Shown: positions 34,678 through 45,775 of the stretch, piece by piece
Layout of the letters: every line of letters starts with the position of its first letter
How positions within the stretch are numbered: the first letter of the stretch is position 1
Source of the DNA: Clavulina sp. PMI_390
Lineage: Eukaryota; Basidiomycota; Agaricomycetes; Cantharellales; Hydnaceae
Direction: 5' to 3'
Length of the DNA stretch: 64,000 nucleotides
Assembly (NCBI GenBank): GCA_015039315.1
Contig: WIDE01000068.1
Coordinates: 62,001-126,000 of the forward strand
Program-made: the position numbers and the translations under genes
Notes under the pieces: model-generated
The model's input: only the letters and a program-made list of their open reading frames with translations
Databases searched by the model: none
Told to the model about the DNA's origin: nothing

Positions 34678-37600
34678 CTATCTACTCGGGAGTGGCGCAT
34701 GGGATATACGTATGTGACCTTCCTCGGTTCCCGTCGCTATCATCAAACATTCTTTGGAAGCATGATTCCATTCAGCCACCGTTAACCTTCGGGTCTCAGG
34801 ATCGGGCTCGATTCGGTGGAGGAGAGTTCCACTACGCTGATCCCACAGGAACACATTTCCCACTAAGATAAGATACTGTCAGTTTTTCCTGCGCTTTGAG
34901 TGGTGATGCTGCGACGAGGGGATCATACCCTGGTCAGCGCCTATCACGATTTGTGCTGGCGCTCCTGAGGCACACAAGCGACCAATTCCTGTGCGTCCGA
35001 CCATTGCAACATCATTTGGGGCTCGAAATTGATCAATGGTTAACATTTTGGTAGCAGAAGATGCGTGGATGAGCTGGGAGGGTGCCTTTGTGACAGAAAT
35101 TGGTAGGTGATGCCTTGAGTCAGCAGCAGAAGTGGAGGTGAAGTTAACAGTAAGTTGGCTGTCAACAGACCTTATTTGAGAATGAAACTACACCAAACAC
35201 GTTATCACTCTGTGTCGCTATGACCAAATGTTTTACCGGATGAACAAATGGTATCTGACTATAAGCAGTTGAGTTTCGCGAGAATACCAAATCAATGGGC
35301 CACGCACTCGGTGATCGCTTTCGTGGTGAGATTAAAGTCTAGGGGCTGTGATGAGCAAAATTAATCGTCCGAAGCTGCAAATATGCTCACCTAACAGACG
35401 CCGCTCTGCAGCGATTAGTGGCTGGCGGCTGCTAGCTGTTTCCATCACTTCAACAAGTATCCATACCCTAAAATGATACCTGTCAAAGGACTTTTCAAGG
35501 AAAGATACGTCATAGTCCTACCTTGAATCGTCAATCATCGCAAGGTCCACTATTTTGAAGGAAACTGGTTGAGTTTTTGACGCATGTATCGTAATTGGGT
35601 CACTTGTCCGTCGAAAAACAGGCCACAGGTCCTTGTAGCGTATGCACCCACACTGAGTTTTGAGGGGCCCTTCACGGAAATCCGCGAAATTTACTCACAA
35701 AAAGATGGAGAGTTGAACCACTGGCAGCATAGAAGCTTTCTCCGTTGGGATTCCAGGTAAGACATGTTATATCCTCCAAGAGCTCAACGCTTTCGACCGC
35801 ATTCAAGCACCATTTTTGTGTCTAATAGAAAGGTTTACGATATCAGAGAGGTCGAAGGGGAATATTATATTTATTGGTACCTCGCCTTCTCCTATTCCCC
35901 AAAGAACCACCTTCTTCCCAAAGACAGTCACAAAAAGACGGCGTGTCGGATCCGGACACCAGGACAAGAAGCCAACGCCGCCATTGTCTCTGCACTCGCC
36001 AACATGATGCGGTTTTGCCATCATTTTTGGGTCAATCTCGAAAATATGAGCGGTATTGTTCACCGCACACGAAGCTAGGAAGCTACCATCGGGGCTAAAG
36101 GCGAGCTGTCGAATTGAAGAATGGTAGGACCACAGCTTCCACGAGGCTTTCATCCGAGATCTTAGAGTGTCGCGCATAGCACTGAATTTGAATACGTGGC
36201 CGCCTGCTAGGGGAACCTCCCTGCGCTCAAGGTCAGGGCTAACTGGAGGTAGAGCATCTGGAGGTCGGAGTGTCGCAGAAGCTTCTCCAGGCCCTTCGGA
36301 TACGGGTGTTAGTATCGAGATAGGCGGAGGGACGAGTCTGGGGGGGAATGGCCGTGCGACAGGGTCGGTCGCGAGAGGAAAGGATGATGCAGATTGCATG
36401 CTGATAGCGGGGATGCCTGTCCCGAGAGCAGATGCTACAATAAGTCTTGATGCGTTCTTTAAGCCTATTTCAACAGTTGCTTCTGATTGTTGTGGGGGTG
36501 GCTCAACAACAATGCGAGGTGCACGCCTAATGGAACCCTCCAGGGTTGGGCCAGAATTCTCCGTCGGCGAACCACCTAACTCCAGGTCAACAACACCATC
36601 TTGAGTGGGATTTTGTACACTTTTGTTGCCTCTTTTGGCCGCGAACCACACGTGACTCAACCGCGCAAAAAACGCTAGCACATCTTGTAACCGGCGAGGG
36701 ACGGAAACGAAGGCATCGCTGATCACCTTCCACCCATTTGTGCATACCTGTTGGAACGTCGTCCACAAGGATTCCCACTTCTCGTTTATCAGCCAGACGA
36801 CGACAAGCATCAAAGTGCCCAGTGTGATCGCTGTACACGCTGTTGTGACAAGTCCGATTCCGGTTGAGCTGAACTCAAGGAATGAGAAGGCGATCAAGCC
36901 CCCGGAGAAGCATACAGCGGAGACAACAAAAAAGGCCAGTGGGGCCCGCACAATCAGAAGGGACCCGATCGTTGTCATTTTGCCTGTGGGGGTACGATGA
37001 AGATGACGAATCCAGTAATACGCAAGTTGGCTGTGAATAGCACTAGCGATGGAAAAACTGAGAGATATAATCCAGAGCATATTGGTCTTATAGGCGAGAC
37101 CTTTGGAGTGGTCGCTAAAAGTATACTGTAGAGCTGCCGCCGTGACAGCACTCAATAGAGTACTGGTGGTCGACAGATTTTGGAACGATGTGCCGGAAAG
37201 GTCCTGCGCCCGCCTGCGTCGAGTTTGTAAGCGATCATCATTCAAGGAGGGGTGGAGCAAACAAACCGGATTATAGGCACGCCTACAGCAGAAAACCAGC
37301 GTTGAGTAAAAGTGTCGGTCGAGCCTATGATCACTTATCACCTTCAAGCACAAAAATCCCTATGGCTTGGTCAACCGCCACCAACTGTTCCCCAACAAGC
37401 CCGGCTACTTCATTGACGTATAGTGCAACGTCAGGTTCGTCAAACCTATCTGAAAGGCAAGAAAGGATCGATAAGCCGTTGTTCAGGAGTGTGAAGACTA
37501 CACTTTACCGATAAACTCTTCCAAACTGGATGATCGATATCTCAGCTCAGCTGTACAACGATCAACAGTTAGGTTCAGATTCTCCTCGGCAAATTCGGAG

Positions 37601-38640
37601 ACATCATTCATCCGCTGACGATGACGTCAATGTCGAAACCATGAAGCCGCTTTCAATTTCGACTCACCTCGAGGAAGTGCTCTAACCTCGATGCTAGATA
37701 CTTGAGGGCTTGAGGGATACTTGCTATTGTGGGTATGGTGCAGCTGAACTGGTTGATGTTTTGCTCGAGATACTGCCGCTTCGTCAAGGCTTGCCGAATG
37801 CTCGGTATTCGAGAAGAAGAGTTGTCTACGCCATTGAAAGATCGGGCAGCATGCTGATGGAACAGCTCTAAAACAAGAAGAAGCGTCCCTCGAAGGGTAT
37901 CGGCCTCCTTAAGGAGGGCCCAGGTGGAGCCGAGGTTACGGATGGCGTTGTGAAAGGCAAGCAAAGTTTGATAGACGTTCAGAGCGCTCCTATACAAGCG
38001 ACAAGAACCCTTCCACGTCAAATAGCTGGAGATAGAAGCATCGTGACGTACGTCTCAAATGCTACATAGATATCTTTCCCTTCTTGCTGACGGTCAATAT
38101 TCAATGCTTTAATCATGCAACATTAGTAGGGCCGATATAAAGTTGAGGATAGCTGTCTCATATACGTACTTTTCGCCTCTTCGCTCGCGGAGGAGAGTAG
38201 TGTTGCGCCTCTCAACGTTTCACCCTTGGTTTGATTGTCCAAATCGAGAAGTGTGACCAAAGTGGCACTCCTTCTAGGAGGACTAGGATAAAATTATTAG
38301 CTCGCAATGGAGGGAAAAAAAACGATCAGTCTCACTTTCCAAAATTGCCCGTTTCTCTTCGGGAGGGTGGTACAGAAAGCAGGTTGTTAGTTGAAGGCCC
38401 TGGCACGACTGTGTCCAAAGGGCGTCTCATTGGTTCGGGAGAGCGGCCTCGTGAGATTGATCTTCCTAGCATTGCCGGCGGTGATGCTTGTCTGGGAGGT
38501 GGTCCAGGGTATAGGCGGTGGTGCGGGGCGAGAGACTCGGATGATTGGTTTTGGCTTGCGATACCATGTTCACTTGCTGTAGGGCTTTCCGCTAAAAGCT
38601 CTTCTGCAACGTTCGAAGTAGGATTGAAGATTAGGTTCAA
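34678..38640 (-). CDS. Multi-exon membrane protein with C-terminal WD40-like repeats
   Basis: One multi-exon gene, modelled in part. In order: a Pro/Ser-rich disordered region (38640-38337); ATLVTLLDLDNQTKGETLRG; NIDRQQEGKDIYVAFET; a helical segment starting SALNVYQTLLAFHNAIRNL (about 37,990-37,670); FDEPDVALYVNEVAGLVGEQ; then the long exon from about 37,330. That exon holds three predicted membrane helices (IISLSFSIASAI; LLIVRAPLAFFVVSAVCFSG; ITLGTLMLVVVWLI), a cytosolic linker and WD40-type blades: WSYHSSIRQLAFSPDGSFLA with SCAVNNTAHIFEID, then VGFLSWCPDPTRRLFVTV. Further exons continue the blades: LLEDITCLTWNPNGESFYAA and, near 34,863, GNVFLWDQRSGTLLHRIEPD. The true start (possibly near 39.0 kb) and the exons between 35.7 and 34.9 kb are not fixed. 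Function unknown; the layout resembles a membrane-anchored scaffold. Confidence 0.65.
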
Positions 38641-39038
38641 GGCATCCAGAAGCGAAGAGCAGACTCATACGAGGAAAATATGGATGGGCCATGGGAGCTA
38701 CTGTTATCACGACGAGACCCTAATAGTACCCTACAAGCCGCGCACTTTTGTGAAGACTTCGGGTGGTGGGGTAGTTTTCAGGGCTATGAGGGGGGCCAGC
38801 TTCAGTGTTGAATGACGTTGGGTGAGACTTCCTGACGTTGTCACGACTGTCTGTAATAGCGAGTGCTGTGCTTCTGTAGGTGGATCCTGAGGGTGAGCCA
38901 AGTTACATAACTCATCGATTCGCCACCCATCAGTTGAGGTGTGATGTATTGGCGGCTGATGTGCTGAGTTCTGTGTGGGAGTTGCCTGGTCCAAAAAGGA
39001 AAGAGGCAGCGTCTCTCTGATGAGAGAATACAAGCCTT

Positions 39039-39959
39039 TACAGGTTTATACCCGTCAACGGCACAAGAATTTGACCCTTCAGCAGGGAGAGTTTTTCATG
39101 CACGTATACAGCACCGTGACGATATGAAATTTTGCATGCCCATACATTGGATGTGTACCTACGATATGGAGCCATCCGCCTGCCGCGAAAATGCTGGTGG
39201 AGGGGCTGCTGGCCGTCGAGAGCGTGGGACAGGGTGCTCAGGGTCAAAAGTAGTCAACGGCAAAATGTGACCGTTGTGACAGAGTCGGCACTTGAACGAC
39301 GAAAACACCCTCTTGACACTACTATCGAAGTTATCTAGCACATTGCTATTCACATGAAACCCTAACTTATCGCCGGCGGTAGTGACTCGGGGGCAAATGG
39401 TGAACTGCGCCCGGCCACTTGACCTCAACCCCTCCGGTGTCACGCTACCCTCAATCCCCAGTGATCACCTTCATCTACTTCTAAACTGTACAAGATCTTT
39501 GGTTAAAAAAAGTGTCCTATAGTTCATCATCGTAGTTGATACCAAGCAGAAAAGCTCTTGTTCTTGACGCAATATGGTCTACACTAACACACAGCTGTCA
39601 CGCTCCGAGGCTACTTGATCCTTGCCTTGGATCATGACATATCCTGAAGCGAAAACCATCTGAGACCGTTAATTAGCGTAAATAATGTGTATTAGTGACG
39701 GCACTGGGCTCATACGTGTGAGGTTCGGGATGTAGATCGACATCTCAGGCGAGGGTGGTGGAAAATCACTAAATTTGGTAACTGGCGACGGCGTCAAGCA
39801 ACAACGACAACCCATGCTCGTTTAAGCTTTGTCCAGAAGACGTATGACTACAGGTTCTGTCTACTGTGAATTTTCTATAATTTTCCCTCCTCTCGCTGGC
39901 TAGCAAGGACAGTTTTTGCCGTTGACTACGGAATTGCCGTTGACGGGTATAAACCTGTA
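39039..39959. mobile_element. Candidate non-autonomous DNA transposon (MITE-like) with 25-bp terminal inverted repeats
   Basis: The left end 39039-39063 and the right end 39935-39959 are perfect inverted copies of 25 bp (key part ACAGGTTTATACCCGTCAAC). The decamer GTCAACGGCA occurs in both termini and again internally: 39253-39262 in the left orientation and 39917-39926 inverted near the right end, so each end has two copies pointing the same way. Such subterminal repeats are typical transposase-binding sites. The interior (about 870 bp) has no transposase frame. If the outer TA is counted as target duplication, the element would be Tc1/mariner-like; this is inference. Confidence 0.65.
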
Positions 39960-40242
39960 TATCAATCCGTTTTGCTAATCAAGGCCGTCATTGAAACCGC
40001 CGGGCACTGAGATCCGGCGCAGCGTGTGTCTGACACACCGTGTCAGTTGTCGACTTGGACAAGCGTTCGGTGCATTAGCGTTTCCCACGCTCAACCAAAC
40101 CGCGATTTCACTCTTGGCAAAATATCTGATCGATGTTAAATCTCAAACTCTGCTTTGGAGTGAACTGGATAACACTTCATACTGAAGTGTGGGTCAGACA
40201 ATAGCCCATAAAAATGCTTATGCCAGCCAGGAAAATCAACGC
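39960..40242. other. 3' flank of the TPR-like gene, nothing recognised
   Basis: Short spacer between the candidate transposon and the stop codon at 40243. Confidence 0.4.
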
Positions 40243-43200
40243 CTAAAAGGTGCGAACAATCTTAGGGTGGCCATTATACACCTTCCCATAGGTGGCAAGC
40301 TCAGACTTTAACACCTTGTGCTCTTTCACGAGGGAGTTCTCCCCCTGGACAATAAAGGCCGCACTAGCCACGGGACCCTTCGCTACCCGCACGAGCATGT
40401 GCGCAAATAGCTCCACGAGAACGAGATACACTGCCTTATGAACCGCGTGCTGCTCCCCTGACCCAAGCTCCGTATTTTGGACGTCGCTTGAAATGACCAA
40501 TTCCTTCAGGGAGGCGATAACCGCCCTCATCTCTTGGATAGCTGCGCGCGCCACGTCGGACGCCTGTGGGCCCTCCTCAAGCTTGCGTACATCCCTGATG
40601 AGATCATTCATCGCATTCTGCAAATCCGCCGCATATGTTCTCGGCGCAATTCCATATTCAACACGAATAACGGGGAGGACCTCAGTACCCGCCTCGCATG
40701 CCGCCTCAAACTGCAAGAGCTTCCTTGCCAGATCTGCTTTCAAGCGCAGTCGCGAGGCGAACGAACGCCTCATCATAGCGTGGTTTGCTTTGTAGAGGGG
40801 ACGCGTAAGCTCAACCGCCTCGCTAGCGGCATCAAGCGCAGACTGCATTTCAGGCCCGTCCTCGGAGATATCGCTGAGCGCACCTGCTTTCTGCGAAAGC
40901 ACCCAGGCGAGAAGCTCGTGTGCGAGATCAGAGCGTACTTCGTATGTCGCGCGTGCGAGCTTCTCGGCTTCTTGTAGAGCTTCGAGAGCCTCTGGCCGGT
41001 GGAGGGGATCACGGGTAGGCGTTGTGGAGCGGATGACCGCAAGAGAGCGCGCATAAAACCCGAGTGCGCGAGCGAGGCCCATAGCAGAATCGAAATCCGT
41101 GCTGGTGGCCGAAACGTTGTATCGAGCACGCCAATGCTCAACTACGGAAGCACGAACGTCGCGTGCGGAAGGGTATTGTTTCTGGGAGTGTGCAACACTA
41201 CCGAGTCCTGTCAGAACGTCGAGATACAGAAGCGAGTGGTCGTTCGAAGCAGCTTGCAGTGGGTCAAGCAGCTCGCGCGAGCGCTGGAGGAGTACAGCTG
41301 CTTCGTTCAGATGTGATAACAGTCGATTTGCTGTCCCGTAGATGTAGTTGGCATATGCGAGAAGATAGATGCGCCTGTCAGGGTCACTTTCTTGATTGCT
41401 ACCACTGGCAGAGCGGACGAGTTGTTCGAGTTTGCCAATAAGGGTTTCACCCTTATCCACCCCTTCCTCGAAGCCATTGATCACCGCGATAGGTTGTCCC
41501 TTGATGAGCGAAGCGGCGAGAGACTCGAGCTGGTTGGCGAAGGCTAGCAAGTTGGCTCGTGGTCCTTCGAGCTGCTTCCCACCAAATGGATCATTAAGGA
41601 GGTTCTTCTTAAGAACGTCGAAAGGGATGTGGTCGAGCCCGTTCCAGGTCTGTTCAGAGAGCGGATGCTGGGACAGTCGCCCAGCCACATTGAGAACTGC
41701 GTAGATCGGCGAGTTTTGCATGACGATGTAGTCCATTAGTGGCCAGTCGAGAATTAATGTTAGGCGGTATTGTGATGAGGGAAGTGGTCGATTGTTGTTA
41801 CGGCCCAATGAGGTGCGATTGCATGAGGGTAAATATATGGGTCATCAATTGACACAAAACATGCCGCGCAAAAGACAAAGAACAGTGAGGACACTCACGA
41901 GTAGACCTGGCAAACCATCGACAATTTGCGGTGAGCAACTGATACTGAGGGCGGTTCTCTGACGTATTCAACAAGAGCTTTCCAAACTCGTCGAGATAGA
42001 CCGGGTTATATGCCTTGAGTTTTGTCTCAATATTCACATCTTGATTTGTGTCAGTGTCATGCACTTCGGTGTCGCGGGATGGAATAACAGCCGACGCAAG
42101 TTCCATTGCTCGGCCAACGAGTTCATCCTTCTTCCCAGCGATGCGCACCGTTTCGCGCAAAGGTGCCCCACTGAAGACAGGGCCAAAGCTATCCCATTTC
42201 GGAATGAACTTCCCAAGTCCTTTCGATGTTGATGAGGACTTCAGCAGTGCTGCACGTTCGACACGTAGCCAGCTCACCGCACCTCCACTCCGCCCATCAC
42301 TTCCTGCCACTGACCCAACTGTTGTAGAGGATCGGCGGCCGGCGAACGAGACGAGGGAAAATTCGTGATGCAGTGGGGCCTCGCGTTCCCGAAATAGATG
42401 CACAGATCTTATGGGCCCAACGAGAGAATGCACGTCACTGAAGGATTTCTCTCGCGTGGCCCAAGAAATGAATCCTTGTAGGGTACCAGTGGCGCGCCCG
42501 AAGATATTACTATTTCGGAGAGCGGTTTCGAGTGGACAGGAATCAGTAGAAGATGAGCTGAAGGGGCCATTTGCGACTGAACCAGAGAGTAAGGGAGTGG
42601 GGAGGGCAGACTATTGTCCAAAGTTGGGGGAAGTAATCGTTAGTCCGGTGTGCAAACTTGCGGGATGCGCAAGAAACTAACAGAGGAGGCGCTAGATGAT
42701 GATGAGGCTACTGCTGAAGTGAAGGAGGATCCGGCTGCTAATGGGAGGTGTTTCGGGGCGATAGGTTGGATAACTGGGGACTGAAGAAGTATCAAGCCAC
42801 TCAGTAGGTTTCTATATGTTCATGGGAGGCTAAAGATGCAACCTACGTCGGAAACTCGGAGCCATTTCGAAGCTCTCGTAACGAAGGTGTGGAGAATTTG
42901 TGATTGGATGTTTGAGTTTGCAGAGGAAGGCTCCAGTTGAGTGCCCAGCTCATCAATAGCGCTTTATATTCTTTGAATGAGACTTCAAAGGGGCTCCGAG
43001 AGGAGGAGTTTATTTACCTTTTGATATTCCTCACATATTGCAGTGCGCCAAGAGCCTATTGTGTTGTCGCATCAGCGCTCGGTACCGGAGACATAAGCTC
43101 AGGTAGCGTAATGGCTCACCACCGAGCGCTTGAATTGCCTCTCGAGAGTGGCAACGTGGAGTTCTTTCACGCTCTGAGTCGTGTCTCTCAATGCTCCTAG

Positions 43201-43737
43201 TGCATTATTCACTTCCTTCTCTATTCCAGTCGGACTTCGTTGTCGCTTTAGACCGAGCCACTTCCCTGGACCTTTTTTATGACCAGTTTTGGGCGGGTTG
43301 TTGGTGGAAGCGGCCAGCAACCCTTGGATCGATTCTTCCGTTTGGCAAAGAAGCGACAGAAGGGAGGTTGCTTCGGATTCGACTGTGAGTTGCTCAGAAA
43401 TTGACTGGATAGTTTGGAGAGAGGATGTGAGCTCCTCAACTAGGAGTGGCGGTGTTTCTGTTGGCTGTGAGACGTCTTGTTTCGTTGTGTGTACGGCATG
43501 AGGGGGTGGAGATGAGGGTTGGGTATCAGGGCTAGTCCGCTGTTTTAGTTTCGGCAGTACTGAGACCATCATGAGGTGCTGGTGTGTCATGTAGCGAATG
43601 ATATAAGGCTCACCTGCTGGTAGAACCGAGGTAGCTCGTCCATGTCGATCTATCTCCATTCTCTCTACAGCATCGGAGAGGGAGGCAGCAGCATTGGCAG
43701 AATTAACGATATCATTGTTAGAGTCCTCATTTGGCAT
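40243..43737 (-). CDS. Large helical (TPR-like) protein with an NCxWFA motif, function unknown
   Basis: Seven exons agree in phase: 43737-43614, 43559-43120, then about 38 and 115 nt, then 99 nt, 42610-41899 and 41696-40243; 993 residues. The last intron is 202 nt and its acceptor is the first AG after the donor. The N terminus has coiled/helical stretches (ELTSSLQTIQSISEQLTVES; IDELGTQLEPSS) and a Ser-rich linker. A middle domain (exon 6) runs from FISWATREKSFSDVHSLVGP through HEFSLVSFA to YQLLTANCRWFARST. I infer a papain/NlpC-like or LRAT-like fold only from the NCxWFA pattern; a His partner is not obvious. The last 480 residues are a row of helical pairs rich in Ala and Leu, compatible with TPRs (YLDVLTGLGSVAHSQKQYPS; ALEALQEAEKLARATYEVRS). 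No membrane segment. It faces the eIF2-beta gene across a 400-bp shared promoter. Confidence 0.75.
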
Positions 43738-44136
43738 GGTGGCGATGATACGAAGAGATATCTTTAGATGAGGTTAGATGGCAGGCAGTTAACCAGCAGG
43801 ATGTGCAGTTGCGATAGATGTGGAAGTATAAAGGAGCAACGTAGAAAGCACCAAAGAATTCAAGAAACTTTGTCACAAGATCAGAGAATCCGCAAATACG
43901 AGTCCTAAATGGCCGTTATCATATCAGAAAGCCCTTGGACGGAGATGGCCACCGAGGCAGTCAAGAGCAGTCGAGATCCTCCCGAACATCATGTTCGACG
44001 TCCATCCAGATTCACGTGACTGAAGCAAGTCATCGCTGATCGCTGCACATAAACCTTAGCCGTACCACTAGCTCTCATCTACAGCTTGTCTCTAAGCTAG
44101 CAAACCTTGGGAAAACTAGACCACAACACTTTAATC
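43738..44136. promoter_or_regulatory. Bidirectional promoter region, TPR-like gene / eIF2-beta
   Basis: Divergent start codons 400 bp apart. No TATA box identified with confidence; pyrimidine-rich stretches precede the eIF2-beta start, as often seen for translation genes in fungi. Confidence 0.45.
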
Positions 44137-45538
44137 ATGTCTGAAGAGCCGTTATTTGACGTGACGCTGAAAAAGAAGAAGAAAAAGGCTGTTGCCTTCA
44201 ACGAAGACCCTCTTGGCGTCGAGGGAGGCGCCCCTGCTCCTACTTTCGTGAGTTCTTACCCCTAGGTCAAATCTTATATCGTCTGAAGCTCACTGTACGT
44301 GCTTGCCTCCCTATGTTTGTCTCCCCCGTCCTACTCGATCGAACGCTCTCAACTTCCAATGATGTCAATGCACCTTGGGTGCTCCTTGTTTCTTTCTGAA
44401 TGCGCATAGCCCGATGAACCGGCCGCAGCGGATGCAGCTCCTACAGGCGATTTCTCTGACTTGAAAAAGAAGAAGAAGAAAAGGGCGACGTTCGATATCG
44501 ATGCTCTTGAGGCACCGTCTGAGCCCGCATCCGGAACCTCCACTCCTGCTCCTGTAAGTCTTTACTTTGGTGAAACAATGTCTATTGTTCTGTGTCCTGA
44601 CTTAAATATGCCCGCCGGTCTGATTCTCTTTGTTGATAGGCCCCTGCCGCTGACGATGCCGCCGCACCGGCGGCCAGCGGAGGCGATGACCTCGCCGACT
44701 TTGCCAAAAAGAAGAAAAAGTCCAAAAAGGCGGCTGCATTCGATCTCGAGGCGTTCGAGAAGGAGCTCGAAGAGACCTCCAAGCCCGCATCCTCCTCCAA
44801 GGACAAAGATGCTGAGGGCGGAGATGATGACGAGGACGAGGACGGCGAGCCAGCGCCAATTGAGTACGACGAGGCCGATTTGGGTGACGATGTCTTTGCG
44901 GGAGGAGGTGGAGGTGGTGGCGCAGGCTCGGGTGCGAGTGGCGCGGACGTCGAGACCTGGCACGGCACAGATCGAGACTACACCTATGCTGAGCTGTTGG
45001 GCCGCATCATGCGTACCCTGCATGCTCAGAATCCCGAACTGTCCTCTGGTGGGAGGAAGCGTTACACCATCGTCCCTCCCTCGGTGCATCGTGAAGGCAA
45101 CAAGAAGACTATCTTTGCCAACGTTGTGGATATCTGCAAGAGGATGCATCGGCAGCCGGAGCACGTCATCTCGTTCTTATTCGCTGAATTGGGTACGAAC
45201 GGGAGTGTGGACGGTGAGAAGCGTCTCGTTATCAAGGGTCGCTTCCAGCCAAAGCAGATCGAGAACGTGCTGAGGAGATATATTGGTGAGTTGGGACTCT
45301 TCCCTATGTCTATGGCCATCATCAGTCTCATTACCTCCAATACTAACTCTCGATTTTTATGTGTCCTATAGTGGAGTACGTTACCTGCAAGACATGCAAG
45401 TCACCCGACACAGTCATGTCAAAAGAAAACCGTCTCTACTTCATGACATGCGAGAGTTGTGGCTCGAAACGATCCGTCAGTGCGATCAAGACAGGTTTCC
45501 AAGCCCAGATCGGCAAGAGGAAAAAGAAGGTTGTCTAA
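44137..45538 (+). CDS. SUI3: Translation initiation factor eIF2 subunit beta
   Basis: Beta subunit of the cytosolic eIF2 heterotrimer that delivers initiator Met-tRNA to the 40S ribosome with GTP. Four exons: 44137-44247, 44410-44553, 44640-45285, 45372-45538; 355 residues. The N-terminal half has three Lys boxes (KKKKKK near residues 12 and 55, KKKKKSKK near 105), each followed by the repeated F-x-x-x or FD-hydrophobic pattern; these bind eIF5 and eIF2B-epsilon. Introns 1 and 2 separate the boxes. A Gly/acidic linker follows, then the core ([70 protein letters not shown]). The C-terminal zinc ribbon is CKTC...CESC, and the protein ends KRKKKVV. All expected parts are present. Confidence 0.97.
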
Positions 45539-45775
45539 AGGCCTGCATATGGTCCTTGGGGTCGATCTACTGTTGTCACTACTTCACTCTGCTGTGTTCT
45601 CGTATTGTATTTTGTTCTCCCTGCTTGTACGTACTGTACCAGCATTATTCACATCTGCATACCGTTGCTTTCCGAATGATGCGCTATGCTTTGTTGCTAA
45701 CTCCATAACTTTGAGTGTGATTTCGTCCACACTCGCTGATCCAGCGGACTATACCCATTTCGGGTCCTCCTCTTC
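45539..45775. other. Convergent 3' intergenic region
   Basis: 237 bp between the stops of eIF2-beta (+) and HMG-CoA lyase (-). The 3' UTRs probably overlap. No gene seen. Confidence 0.5.

Noticed and set aside
42939..43098. Frame EYKALLMSWALNW in the TPR-like gene
   Set aside because: Joining to it breaks the phase; the acceptor a few bases later gives IDELGTQLEPSS in phase and a more plausible helical protein.
44562..45164. 200-codon - strand frame opposite eIF2-beta
   Set aside because: Antisense to a clear housekeeping coding region; no independent support.
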